Source of the DNA: Hordeum vulgare subsp. vulgare
Lineage: Eukaryota; Streptophyta; Magnoliopsida; Poales; Poaceae
DNA length: 64,000 bases
Assembly (NCBI RefSeq): GCF_904849725.1
Contig: NC_058518.1
Location: forward strand, 512,913,225-512,977,224
Direction of reading: 5' to 3'
How positions within the stretch are numbered: the first letter of the stretch is position 1; every line of letters starts with the position of its first letter. Shown here one piece after another: positions 22,948 through 34,417 of this stretch. A model generated the notes under the pieces. The model did not search any database, was not told the DNA's origin, and saw only the letters and a list, made by a program, of their open reading frames with translations. Position numbers and translations under genes: made by a program.

Positions 22948-24749
22948 TGTTGGAGAACGTTGCATGGGAAACAAAAAAATTCCTAAGCACACAAAGACCT
23001 ATCATGATGATGTCCATCTACGAGAGGAGATTTGGATCTACATACCCTTTTAGATCACACAGCAGGAAGCGTTAAGAAACGCGGTTGATGTAGTGGAACG
23101 TCTTCACGTCCCTCGATCCGCCCCACGAACCGTCCCGCGATCCGTCTCAGGATCCGTTCCAATCTAGTGCCGAACGGACGGCACCTCCGCGTTCAGCACA
23201 CGTACAACTCGACGATGATCTCGGCCTTCTTGATCCAGCAAGCAAGACGGAGAAGTAGATGAGTTCTCTAGCAGCGTGACGGCGCTCCGGTGGTGCTGAT
23301 GATCTACTCCGGCAGGGCTCCGCCCGAGCTCCGTAGAAATCCGATCTAGAGGTGGAACTATGTGGTTTAGGGTTGAGTTGCACATGACAAAAGTAGTTTC
23401 AAATCAGCCCTAAATCACTACTATATATAGGAGGGAGGGGGAGGAGGCTTGCCTTGAGGGCCAAGCCCTCAAGGGTGCGCCGACCAGGAGGAGACGAGGA
23501 ATCCTACTCCAATTAGGATTGGAAAGTGGAGTCATTCTCTTCCTTCCCACCTCCCTTTTTTTCTCTTTGGTTTTTCTTCTCTTGGCGCCAAGGCCTTCTT
23601 GGGCTGTCCCACTAGCCCACTAAGGGCTGGTGCGCCATCCTAAAGCCATTGGACTCCCTCCGGATGGGTTGCCCCCTCCCGGTGAACTTCTAGAACCCAT
23701 TCGTCACTCCTGGTACAATGCTGGTAATGCCCGAAAACTTTCCGGTAACCAAATGAAACCATCCTATATATCAATCTTCGTTTCCGGACCATTTCGGAAA
23801 CCTTCGTGGCGTCTGTGATCTCATCTGGGACTCCGAACAACATTCGGTAACCACACATATAACTCAACTATACTAAAACATTATCGAACCTTAAGTGTGC
23901 AGACCCTGCGGGTTCGAGAACTATGTAGACATGCCCCGAGGCACTCCTCGGTCAATATCCAATAGCGGGACCTGGATGCCCATATTGGATCCTACATACT
24001 CTCCGAAGATCTTATCGGTTGAACCTCAGTGTCAAGGATTCATATAATCCCGTATGTCATTCCCTTTGTCCTTCGGTATGTTACTTGCCCGAGATTTGAT
24101 CGTCGGTATCCACATACCTATTTCAATCTCATTACCGGCAAGTCTCTTTACTCGTTCTGTAATACAAGATCCCGTGACTTACACTTAGTCACATTGCTTG
24201 CAAGGCTTGTGTGTGATGTTTTATACCGAGTGGCCCCCCAGATACCTCTCCGTCACAAGGAGTGACAAATCCCAGTCTTGATCCATACTAACTCAACGGA
24301 CACCTTCGGAGATACCTGTAGAGCACCTTTATAGTCACCCAGTTACGTTGCGATGTTTGATGCACACAAGGTATTCCTCCGGTGCCAGTGAGTTATATGA
24401 TCTCATGGTCATAGGAACAAATACTTGACATGCAGAAAACAATAGCAATAAAATGACACGATCAATATGTTACATTCATAGTTTGGGTCTAGTTCATCAC
24501 ATGATTCTCCTAATGATGTGATCCAGTTATCAAGTGAAAACACTTGCACATAGCCAGAAAACCTTGACTATCATTGATCAAATGGCTAGCCAACTAGAGG
24601 CTTGCTAGGAACATTGTTTTGTCTATGTATACACACCTCTATATATGTTTTCATTCAATACAATTATAGCATGGATAATAAACGATTATCTTTAAACAAG
24701 AAATATAATAATAACTATTTATAATTGCCTCTAGGGCATATTTCCAACA
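22948..24749 (-). mobile_element. Copia LTR, BARE/Angela/WIS type (3' LTR, ~1.8 kb)
   Basis: Read on the minus strand it begins TGTTGGAAATATGCCCTAGA at 24749 and ends CGTTCTCCAACA at 22948, giving short inverted ends TGTTGG and CCAACA and the usual length for this Triticeae family. A TATATATAG box lies on the minus strand near 23430. Immediately before its start is the minus-strand purine tract AAGTGGGAGACTG, the polypurine primer site, which identifies it as the 3' LTR. Frames inside are non-coding. Confidence 0.9.
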
Positions 24750-24801
24750 GTCTCCCACTTACACTAGAGTCAATAATCTAGTCCGCACATCGCCATGCGA
24801 T

Positions 24802-25020
24802 TTACATTGTAATAAATCGAACACCCATACAGTTCTGGTGTTGATCATGTTTTTCCTGTGGAAGAGGTTTAGTGAGCGGGTATGCTACATTCAGATCCGT
24901 GTGCACTTTGCAAATATTCACGTCCTCTCCTTCGACGTAGTCGCAGATGAGGTTGAAGTGTCGTTTGATGTGTTTGATCTTATTGTGAAACCTTGGTTCC
25001 TTTTCTAAGGCAATGGCCAT
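24802..25020 (-). pseudogene. Copia polyprotein C-terminal end (RNase H tail)
   Basis: The minus-strand frame of 72 codons contains EPRFHNKIKHIKRHFNLICD, then VNICKVHTDLNVAYPLTKPL and a final MGVRF. This is the C-terminal end of Ty1/copia RNase H, where KHI-(x)-R-(x)2-LI and VHT-(x)2-NVAD-LTK are typical. The conserved Asp of NVAD is Tyr here. It sits in the expected place, just upstream of the polypurine tract and 3' LTR. At about 25020 the homology stops abruptly against unrelated LTR sequence, so the rest of gag-pol and the 5' LTR are gone. Confidence 0.85.
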
Positions 25021-26312
25021 GGTGTTTTCAGCAGAATTGCCATGGTGTTGTTTTTGCGCAGAAATAGAAGTTCTCGGAATGACCTGAAAATTTATGAAGA
25101 ATTTTTCTGGAATTTATGAAAAATATTGGCGCAAGAATCAGCAGAGGAAGTGGAGTCGTGAGCCCACAAGCCCACCAGGCGCGGCCCCCCCTGGCCGCGC
25201 CTGGCAGGCTTGTGGGGCCCACAAATCTCCACCGCCTCCAAATCCAGCTCTATTTAGTCGGTTTCGTCCGGAAAAAAATCAAGGAGAAGAGTTCATCGCG
25301 TTTTACGATACGGAGGCGCCGCCACCTCCTGTTCTTCATGTGGAGGGCAGATCTGGAGTCCGTTCTGGGCTCCGGAGAGGGGAGATCGTCGGCATCGTCA
25401 TCACCAACCTTCCTTCATCGCCAATTCCATGATGTTGTTCACCGTTCGTGAGTAATCTCATCGTAGGCTTGTTGGACGGTGATGGGTTGGATGAGATCTA
25501 TCATGTAATTGAGTTAGTTTTGACGGGGGATTGATCCCTAGTATCCACTATGTTCTGAGATTGATGTTGCTACTACTTTGCCATGCTTAATGCTTGTCAC
25601 TAGGGCCCGAGTGCCATGATTTCAGATGTGAACCTATTATGTTGTCGCCAATATATGTGTGTTCTTGATCCTATCTTGCAAGTTGTAGTCACCTACTATG
25701 TGTTATGACCCGGCAACCCCGGAGTGACAATAGTGGAACCACTCCCGGAGATGACCATAGTATGAGGAGTTCATGTATTCACCAAGTGTTAATGCGTTGG
25801 TCCGGTTCTTTATTAAAAGGAGAACCTTAATATCCCGTAGTTTCCATTAGGACCCCGCTGCCACGGGAAGGATGGACAATAGATGTCATGCAAGTTCTTT
25901 TCCCTAAGCACGTATGACTACATACGGAATACATGCCTACATTACATTGACGAACTGGAGCTAGTTACTTATATCTCCGTATTATAACTGTTGCATGATG
26001 AATAACATCCGGCATAATCATCCTTCACCGATCCAATGCCTACGAGTCTTTCCTACTGGTCCTTGCTACGTTACTCTATCGCTACTTGCTGTCACTGCTG
26101 CTACTAGTTACTGTTGCTACTGTTGCTATCATACTACCTTGCTACTGATACTTTGCTACAAATACTAAATCTTTCAGGTGTGGTTGAATTGACAACTCAA
26201 CTGCTAATACTTGAGAATATTCTTTGGCTTCGCCTTGTGTAGAATCAACAAATTTGGGTTGAATACTCTATCCTCGAAAACTGTTGTGATCCCCTATACT
26301 TGTGGGTTATCA
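25021..26312 (+). mobile_element. Gypsy LTR fragment (Sabrina-like), 3' portion
   Basis: The sequence ends GATCCCCTATACTTGTGGGTTATCA at 26312, which I recognise as a common 3' end of a Triticeae Gypsy LTR. The interior has LTR-leader features with no ORF. The left end is truncated at the Copia junction, so the terminal TG was not found, and no primer-binding site follows. Family assignment is by recognition of the terminus only. Confidence 0.6.
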
Positions 26313-26507
26313 GAGGCCACCTCCATGGCCTCCTTGGAGGCTTGGGGAAGGGAGGTGTGGGACGCATTCCCACCCTCCGCCAGCTCGGCTCGTAGTGAAT
26401 TTCCCTCCGAGACCCGATCTATTGGCTGGTCTCAGACGGGGTTGTGATAAGCAAAAAAATATATCAACCAATTAAAATAGGATTCGGTATAAGTTCACTC
26501 AATCAAG

Positions 26508-27877
26508 TCAACAGAGCTCGTACCTTCGGGCCAGGGGTTTAACCCTGGGGGCTCGGCGGGGAACCATCTCGAACTCCCTGATTTCGTCGTCGGAATACAG
26601 ACAGGTGTCAAGAGAAGCGACCTTGCCTTTACAAGGCCTCTTCGGGGCCCTAGGAGGTAGGGCTTCTTCCTCCACCTCTTGCGGCGCTCTCATCTTGGAC
26701 TGGGAGGAGTTTGTATGCTCCTATTCTTCCACCTCCTCCACCTCGCGGGTAGAGGAAACACACGTGTCCTTGGACTTAGTGTCCGGGGGACCCCTGGAAT
26801 GGAGACCTTCGCGAGTCTCCTTCTTCTTCGGCTCCGGTGCCTTGTACGGCCTCGGAATCGACATTGTGGCCAGCAGGTGTGACCTTGGCTCTTCAGGTAA
26901 AGGAGTTGGATCGTTGATGTTCTTGGCTATGGCCAACCACTCCTGTCGAAACCATTTGGGGAGAGGTGAGATCTCTATAAAGGAAATCGGAACTTTGGGA
27001 CACGGATAGTATTCGGACATACCTCGACTGGAGGAGTCTTGTCGTCAAGACCTCCGTCTTCATCCTCGGCTGGCCACGCTTGTTGGGGCTTGAATAAAGC
27101 CTGTCATTTGTCCTCATGGGTCGTACGGAAGAACTCATTTATGACCTTGGGTTCATCGGGCTTCACATCGGATTCGCCTGATGCTGACATAGTAGGATGC
27201 GCCGATGCAGAGCGACTTGGATCACATCGGTCAATTGGATGTTCGCATCCACCATCTGCTTGATGCGTTTTGCATCATCTTCACATCCCTGGCAAACTCC
27301 CAGTCCATGTTTTTCTTGACCCAGGAGGTTAGTATCTCTGGAGGACCGGACTTGAAATCGGCAGGCGGCGCCCAGTTCGCCTCCTGTGGTTCGGTGATGT
27401 AAAACCACTCCTTCTTCCAGCGCTTGATAGTATCTATCAAGGTGCCCTCTAGCCATATCACCTTGCAGAGCTTGCTTATCACCGCCCCGCCGCAATTAGC
27501 ATGCTGGCTCCTCACCGACTTTGGCTTGACGTTGAACGTCTTGAGCCAGAGCCCAAAATGGGGTGAACCCGCAAGAATGCTTCGCACACGATGATGAAGG
27601 AGGTAATGTGCATAATGGAGTTGGGAGGAAGATCATGGGAATCCAGGACTTAATAGAACGTAGGGCCCCTAACGAAAGGGTGAAGGGGAAAACCTAGACC
27701 CTAGAGGAAATGCGGAATGAACACTACCCGCTCACCCGACCTTGGAGTCGGGATCCCTTGGCCTGCCTCCGCTGCCCGGTGGGCAATGTCAGAGGAAAGA
27801 TATCCGTAGCGCTTCAGCTCCTCGATGTGAGCGTCGGAGATGGTCGACACCTCCCACTTACCATGAGAGCCGGCCAT
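26508..27877 (-). pseudogene. Gypsy-type transposon ORF (Transposase_28-like) remnant
   Basis: Minus-strand pieces in different frames add up to one decayed protein. It begins MAGSHGKWEVSTISDAHIEE at 27877, continues with HRAAEAGQGIPTPRSGERVV, a segment with FIIVCEAFLRVHP, then WKKEWFYITEPQEANWAPPA, and a C-terminal part with PLPKWFRQEWLAIAKNIND and an acidic and basic tail. This order matches the plant protein family annotated as putative gypsy type transposon. Several stops and frameshifts separate the pieces. Lengths are shorter than intact members. Its function is unknown even in intact elements; it probably serves a Gypsy-like retroelement. Confidence 0.6.
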
Positions 27878-28352
27878 GGTGTGGGCTCGAAGCCGAGGAT
27901 GCAGGTGGTAGAAACTTTTGGATCTTTGTTCCTTTTTATAAGGGATTGTAATACCAAGGGTCCCTTTTACTGCGCCAGTTGTTCCACCACCCACCTCTGA
28001 AAAATTATCGAGCCGTTATGCTCGTTGGTAAGCATGTGCAGTTATTGGTATACCAGTAAATGCGGAGGCACGATCTCCTCGAGAGGGTGTGTCCCTTGAA
28101 GCATGGCCCTGAGCCGCGGTTTGAGGCGACCTTTCGTCGGGAAAGCCTGCCAATTGAGGGGCTATTCACACATGGGCGTTTAAATGCCTTCGTTAAAAAA
28201 GATGCCAGTTTTAAAGATGTGCAGGTTAGTGAAGCGATCAAATCACAATCAGCCGGGCATGGGTGGAACTCACCTTGCAAGCCGATTACTATCGATATGA
28301 GAGGTTGTCGAAGACTAAACACACCGACGTTGAAGGATAGTTCAGAGGCTAC

Positions 28353-28784
28353 TGAGGGAGTCCGGGATTCTGGGGTCCTCGGGTGACCGGTTAGTCAATA
28401 CTGGATGAGCCTATTGGGCCGCGCTGAAGAAGACCGGGCGTGATGACGACCTCTACTTTGGAAGGAATATCCTGAAGATTGGCGTGTACTTTAAGCTTAG
28501 AAAGAATAGGTCGGCTCATCTATTCCCGATTGTAGTCGGTAACTTCTAAACCCTAGGGATCCTGGTGTCTATATAAACCAGGTCCCCTATCTGTGTAGAG
28601 TAGGCTAAATCATCTAGGGTTTAGCATATATGATCTCAAGTTAGATCAACTGTGTAATCATCTTCATAATTACAATCAAGTAGGACGTAGGATATTACGT
28701 CCATAGGAGGGCCCGAACCTGGGTAAACCAATGTCTCCCCCCTCTTCCTGCAACCCATCGATCCAAAATCTGCCGGTTTTGACA
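28353..28784 (-). mobile_element. Gypsy-type LTR, 432 bp
   Basis: On the minus strand it runs from TGTCAAAACCGG (28784) to CCCGGACTCCCTCA (28353), giving TG...CA ends. The same sequence type occurs in the opposite orientation at 62676-63141. A minus-strand TATATAAACC-like promoter box (from TTTATATAGACACCAGG) and a conserved CCCAGGTTCGGGCCC word are shared. It precedes the minus-strand Gypsy-type ORF, in the expected order for a 5' LTR. The primer-binding site was not recognised. Confidence 0.6.
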
Positions 28785-28991
28785 CCAACAAGAGGAGAGT
28801 GGAATTTCGTGTGTAGGGATGAAATTCGTAGATGTACGAAAAAATGCAAAAAGTGAAGGCTGCTCTCTTATCACACCGAAACACTTCAGATATCATGGCT
28901 TTAAGAAATACACGAAATCATCTAATTCAAAGAAAAATAAGATAAGGATATATCACAAAAGCCACAACCGACTAACCATATAACTAGATGT

Positions 28992-29210
28992 TTAGACACC
29001 TATTGTATTGCCAAACCGGTTATAGGTATTCTGTGCTACCGTTTCCCAACGGTTGCATCCATAAGCCACATGCTCCATGACTTGTGCACGGCTAAGTAAC
29101 GACCACGTATGAATCCAGACAGTTGCCCTGAAGATAACCTGCAAAAAGAATGTGATATTATGCATGTTGAAAATTTGCTCAAATAACCTAAAATAATGCG
29201 CATACTCCAA
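28992..29210 (-). pseudogene. Repeat-derived ORF fragment, class uncertain
   Basis: A minus-strand frame carries VIFRATVWIHTWSLL and YGCNRWETVAQNTYNRFG. I recognise this as a recurring grass repeat-associated protein tail, often annotated as unnamed product, but I cannot assign it to LINE or LTR elements. It is short and lacks a partner domain. Confidence 0.35.
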
Positions 29211-29885
29211 CTCAAATATGTGTTGCTAACTTAGGTTGTACCACGTGTAACCAAGTTGCGAATAAGGTTCCAATGCTATCAGAAAGACCGACGTTAAAAG
29301 CTACGTGTATTGTGTGTCACGGTAGCCTAGCCAAAGAACAGTCAATAAACATATATTGGATCGACTAGTCTCTGTCACAAAGGACAGTCAAAGCTATGCA
29401 CCTCTAAAACACCCACAAGCAAAGGAAGAAGAAAAGATCACACATCACGTCTTAGCTTGCCACTTGGATAAAGTGTCCCTCCCGTTCCAAATGTTATGGA
29501 ATACTATAATATACAGTACAACAACATTTTAGTATCTTTGCTTATAGCAAGCCAAAAAGCCCACAGGGGAAAAGACGGTTCTGCCCCCGGGGGTGCCAAA
29601 ATATCAAAGGGAGGAGAGATTTTCTTCCCTGGCCGGTGGCGCACGCGCAGACCATTTCCATTTTCCAATTCCATTTCTACCCCCCGCGTTCTCCCTCCCT
29701 CGCGCCCACCGCCACGCTGCGCCGACGACGTTCCCCTCCGCCGCCGACGCCCTGACCGCCGCGTCTCCGCCGCCTCCCCGGCCCTCAGGCCCTCCTCCTC
29801 CCGCCTCGCCTCGCGTCGCTCTTCCGGTTCGCCTACCGACCAACCCGGGCCCCGATCCGCGCGGAGGGAGGGGGGAGGGGGAGAG

Positions 29886-32480
29886 ATGGCAGTGGTCCTC
29901 GCGTGGCTCAACGCCAGGGTCGTCGACCCCCTGCTGCAGGTGATCCAGAGGTGAGCCCCTGGTTCCGCTTCGTATCTGCTCGCCGGCCCCGGTTCGATGG
30001 ATATTGCTGCCGCTGCTGCTGACGATGACGAGCCTTGTGTTGCGGTGCAGGGGCGCGGAGCCGAAGCAGCTCGCCTTCTCCGCCGCGCTCGGCGTCACCA
30101 TCGGGATCTTCCCCATCTGCGGTACGTGGCTGACGATAATTTATCCGCGCTTCAAATTATCTAGATTCGAATTCTCCATACGCATGCCGTGTCGGCGCAG
30201 CAACACAGTACAATCGGATCCGATGCGTGCGTGTGCGGCCACAGTTTGAGCACAACACGGCTCAGTTCCTGCAAAACACACGGCTTTGCTATGAGCCCTT
30301 CATTTACGTCTCCAACTGATGGCTCTCCATCCCGGCGTGTTCAGAGTTTTGGCCATTCTTTCTTGTCATCAACATTGTTGGGCTTAAGGATTTACAGAAA
30401 AGCACCTGTCAATTACATGTGGTAGCTTAGGAAAAACTTCTTCCAAGTTGTTGAGGTTCAGCGCTGTGCAGTTATTGTACACGTTTCATAATACTTTTTC
30501 ATAATACTTTTTCTCAAAGCAACTTGATGTGAACTTGGCCTTCGTTGATTGTATAGGGACCACTGTTATTATCGGTGGACTTGCTGTGGCCATGTTAGGA
30601 GCTCGCTGCAATGCCGTTACTGTCATGGTTCTGAATTTAGCTGCCACTCCTCTCGAGCTAAGGTAAGCACGCGCAGTCAGCATTAAGTACAGTAAATCAA
30701 GTTCCATTTTCTGAATCCTTATATAAGAAGAATTGCTGGTTCTATGTCGAGCTCTGTATCTAGAAATAATTGTCGGTTCTATGTCAAGCTTTTTAATCAT
30801 ATGGACGGCTGTTGGTTCTATGTCAAGCTTTAATTATATGGACGGATGTTGGTTCTATGTCAAGCTTTAACTATATGAACAGTTATTGGTTCCATGCCAA
30901 GCTTTATGTACTCCCTCCGTCCACGAATAGGTGTACTTCTACCTTTTGTCCTAAGTCAAAATTTTAAAGTCTTGACTAAGTTTATAGACAAGGATAGTAA
31001 TATATATGCCATCAAATAGGTATATTATGAAAGTACATTTCAAAATCTATCTACTGATACTAATTTAGTGCCATAAATGCTGTTGCTTTTCTCTATAAAG
31101 TTGGCGAAATTTTTAATACTTCGACTTAGGACAAAAGTTAGAAGTACACTTATTCGCGGGCGGAGGGAGTATAGGAATAGTAGGTTCACTTTAGCGCTGA
31201 AAGATACAGACTTAAGCTCTATATCACTAAACTATGTTGTTTCACTTAATATCACTCAAACTTTGTTCTGTCCTTTTCGTCCACTTAAGGCCGATTTCTC
31301 TTTTCTGTGCTATCATTTACCTTTTTTTTTAATGGCATTCATTTACCTGTATATAAAAGTGAGGGTGTACAAGACTCCACATAGCTCAAGCTGTGTTCGT
31401 AAGTCATAACAGGGCAGATTTGTGTACTCAATTACTTCTTTTGAATTTGGTAGTCTCAAGTTCCTTGTTCATAGGACGTACTTTTGTTATACATAACATG
31501 CATTACAGTGCTGATACCCCAAATCCGCTTTGGTTATTATGCTACTTGAAAAAAGTGGCTGGTGATAATCCATGTGCTGCTGCTAGTTTCCAGGCACGCT
31601 GACCTTGAAATAATGGATTTCCTTTTCATGACTTGTTTAATGCCGAACAAAGTTCTTCAGTAGACTAGTGTATTTTCTTTAGCTTGGCTTTACAGTTGCA
31701 TTGTGATAGACGTTTCAATCTAAATGATTAAATATAATTAGGGGCAAATATCATTCCAAAATGGGCTATTTTGTAAGGAAAGAGTGGGAGGTCATGCTCT
31801 ATATCTCCGGGGACTTGTTTCTTTTTTAACAGGGTTTGATCTTTGAAATTTTGCATGGCATACAACTTGCGCCCCCTCTGTCAATATTTATTTAAATTTC
31901 TTGAAATTTTATTCCCAATGGTTCGCAGCTTTAGTGCATTTTCACTGCCATTGTACCTGGGCACAGCAATTGTAAGCTATAAGCAATCATGTTTTAATTG
32001 ATTTAGAGCTACCAGTGAACTTTCATTTTTACCGGATCCTCCCTATATCTGGTTTCAATGAGTTTGGCAGTGTCGTTTCCTGATTATGTTTTCCTCAGCT
32101 TGATCATTCCTTTCTTGCGTTTGGGAGAAGCAGTCACGGGCGGTGAGCACTTCCCCTTGACATCTGATGCATTCAAGATGGTCCTCACTGGCCATGCCTC
32201 AAAGGGCGTGCTCCTCAGCATTTTTCACGCGGTTAGTAAAATTGGTTTGGCCATCAAGTTTATCCCATCCATAAGAAATGAGCATTGTGTCGTATTTTTC
32301 CTCAGAAACACTGACATGACTGTTGCCATTGTTGAATGAATACAGATTCTCGGCTGGATGGTTGCTGCACCGTTTGTGATGGCTGGGCTGTACACCTTAT
32401 CCGTCCCTTGTTTCAAGTACCTGGTCAGCAGGTTTGGCGTGATTCCTTCGAGCCCCAGGACGCCAATGAAAGCGGTATAA
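29886..32480 (+). CDS. DUF2062 domain-containing membrane protein
   Basis: Five coding exons join in frame: 29886-29950, 30051-30121, 30557-30662, 32099-32231 and 32346-32480, all with GT-AG introns, giving 510 nt and 169 aa. The protein starts MAVVLAWLNARVVDPLLQVI, has GAEPKQLAFSAALGVTIGIF, then GTTVIIGGLAVAMLGARCNA, a conserved NLAATPLELSLIIPFLRLGE, a loop TGGEHFPLTSDAF, and a final hydrophobic segment near WMVAAPFVMAGLYTLSVPCF. This is the DUF2062 pattern: several hydrophobic segments, with the family G-I-F-P and N-P-type positions. The biochemical role is unknown; location in an organelle or other membrane is an inference. The start is the first ATG after a GC-rich leader (29600-29885). 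Intron 3 is 1.4 kb and holds a minisatellite and a Stowaway element. Confidence 0.9.
30738..30908. repeat. 37-39-bp minisatellite in intron 3 of the DUF2062 gene
   Basis: Five copies of a unit starting GGTTCTATGTCAAGCTTTAA begin at 30738, 30775, 30814, 30851 and 30888. The array abuts the TA duplication of the Stowaway element on its right. Confidence 0.85.
30911..31169. mobile_element. Stowaway MITE in intron 3 (259 bp)
   Basis: Ends CTCCCTCCGTCCACGAATAG and TATTCGCGGGCGGAGGGAG, with TA at 30909-30910 and 31170-31171. The inner words GTGTACTTCTA and TAGAAGTACAC are mirrored. Confidence 0.85.
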
Positions 32481-33152
32481 TGTAGCTGTTTTCCCCTAAA
32501 GCAACTTTCATAACACATTTGAAGCTGTGTACGCGAATTCATTATATTGTCCGATTGAGATGGTCTGGTCAATGGTTTACTCAGACGTCGTAACTCCTAA
32601 GGGCTAGCGCATAAATAGATTTGCAGAGACATATACTTGTGTTAGTATCAGATTCAGAGGCATATGCTCCATGTGTTAGCAAGCCACATGTTGAGGCGCT
32701 GTATTTCTTATATATGAAGCAGTAGCAATTTTTTCGATTTCTTCATTTCACGTGTGCAACTCACCTGTTTCAAACCTGATGATATTCATCGTTGCTTTGG
32801 AAACTATGGACCGTCTATTTGAGACATGTTTCTTTTCATCTCTACTAGGTTTTGCTTTGCCCGAACGAATCTGAACCCGAAAATGGGGCTGCACCATTGC
32901 TCGTCCATGCCGACTGATCTTACGGTGCCGTCATCTGGACATCATCATCAGACATTTCTCATCTGCATTTGTGTGTCCACTGGCCGTTCTCATCTGCTGG
33001 CTCATGTTATGTAAACTGTTGTCTATTGTCTGTAGATATTATGCTGATTGTGTTACCCGTAACTGTTAGTACTCCCGTTAGGGACAGCTCGTGTATCCTC
33101 ACGCGGAGCTCTAGGCAAATATGTATATATACAGGTCTTCTATTAAGATATA
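32481..33152. other. 3' flank of the DUF2062 gene
   Basis: Probable 3' UTR and intergenic sequence. A frame at 32826-33014 has no recognisable motif. No transposon ends were seen. Confidence 0.4.
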
Positions 33153-33239
33153 CACCCTCTGTTCCATAATAATGTAAGACGTTTTTTGACACTATTGCAG
33201 TGTCAAAAAACGTATGTCTTGCATGATGGGACAGAGGGG
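33153..33239. mobile_element. Stowaway MITE, short hairpin type (87 bp)
   Basis: GACGTTTTTTGACACTA is mirrored by TGTCAAAAAACGTATGTC, and the ends CACCCTCTGTTCCATAATAA and GGGACAGAGGGG are flanked by TA. The whole element is one hairpin. Confidence 0.85.
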
Positions 33240-33717
33240 TATCTCTCATACATACAATACGGTAAATAAATAAAGGATACTGAGTTTGGAGAGGTCAAAA
33301 TTCGACTCAGTGTCTTTGTGAAGCATGTCTAACTGAAGCGACCTGTAAGGGACGCTGTGGAGAGCAATAGCCACATGTGTGACTGCATGTAAAATGCATC
33401 GATACATATAAGCTGTACCAAAAGAGTAAATGTAGAGACAAAATTGCCAAAATCCATAAGCAGAAACAACAATGCTCACACGGGATAGAGGTCTTTTTTA
33501 ACATCTCTTGCTCAATAGCTCCATCTCCACACGAGGGATCATTTTACTTTTGTCAGCTCCAATTTGTCATTGTGCCAGTAACTTGCTCTACAACTATATG
33601 TACGTAAAATGAAGAAGAAACAATCCGGCCACCAATGACATAACCTCGTTTTAACTTGTTTGCGCTGCAAACTACTTCCTTCGTCTCAAAATTTTAACTT
33701 GTTTGTGCTGCAAACTA

Positions 33718-33809
33718 CTCCCTTCGTCTCAAAATAAGCGACTCAAAAATGATTCAACTTTACACGAAGTTAGTGCAAAGTTGGATCATTTATTTTGGGA
33801 CGGATGGAG
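33718..33809. mobile_element. Stowaway MITE with a duplicated left end
   Basis: Ends CTCCCTTCGTCTCAAAATAA and TTATTTTGGGACGGATGGAG with TA at 33716-33717 and 33810-33811. Just left, about 48 bp of flank plus element start (TTAACTTGTTTGCGCTGCAA...CCTTCGTCTCAAAA) is tandemly duplicated from about 33650. Confidence 0.8.
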
Positions 33810-33811
33810 TA

Positions 33812-34417
33812 TAAGACAAATATAAGAGCCTCCTCTTATATTTGTTTACCGAAGGAGTAGCTCTTTCTTCAGCTGCCTCCTCCTGTCACTTTGTCAGGGT
33901 GGAACAGAAAAGCACAAGGATAGAACAACAATGAGGCAGTCCAATAGCAAATACTGATTCAAAAATACTACTACAAAGGAACGCGGATATACAAGACTAG
34001 TTTCCATTTACTTATTATCATAATCCAAAAGGGATATAGAGATAAAAATAACCTCTTACAATCATGCGGTCGGTCATCGGCTACATGAATCCCATACCAA
34101 GCACACGACGATCGATCCATATGAAGAAGAGATTGATCTGTGCATCAAGAAGCTATGGTTTTCTAGTGCATACGAACAGGTAGTGGCTAAAAATGACATC
34201 ATGCATTCGAGAAATACTGACGAAATAGCTATAAGGAAGGGATAGTCTCTACTTCTACCAGTAGCAAGTACCAGTAGATATCTTGATACTGCTTACGCCC
34301 TAAGAGCATGTCTCACTGTAGACATATATGTTCATATAGAACAGCGAGAAAGAGAGTTCGACTTGGACGACAAGGCCACATTTCGATCAGATAAAATCAT
34401 CCAGGAACCATGTTGGA
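33812..34417. other. Region downstream of the PPR gene
   Basis: Probably contains the PPR 3' UTR near 34300-34417. No further gene or repeat was recognised. Confidence 0.4.

Noticed and set aside
29504..30116. Minus-strand frames of 135-170 codons over the DUF2062 promoter
   Set aside because: They are shadows of the GC-rich leader and first exon; no conserved motif.
31929..31971. Possible extra exon of the DUF2062 gene (AG before, GTAAGC after)
   Set aside because: It would insert FSAFSLPLYLGTAI into a conserved junction. Direct splicing from 30662 to 32099 gives the uninterrupted family motif and keeps the frame.
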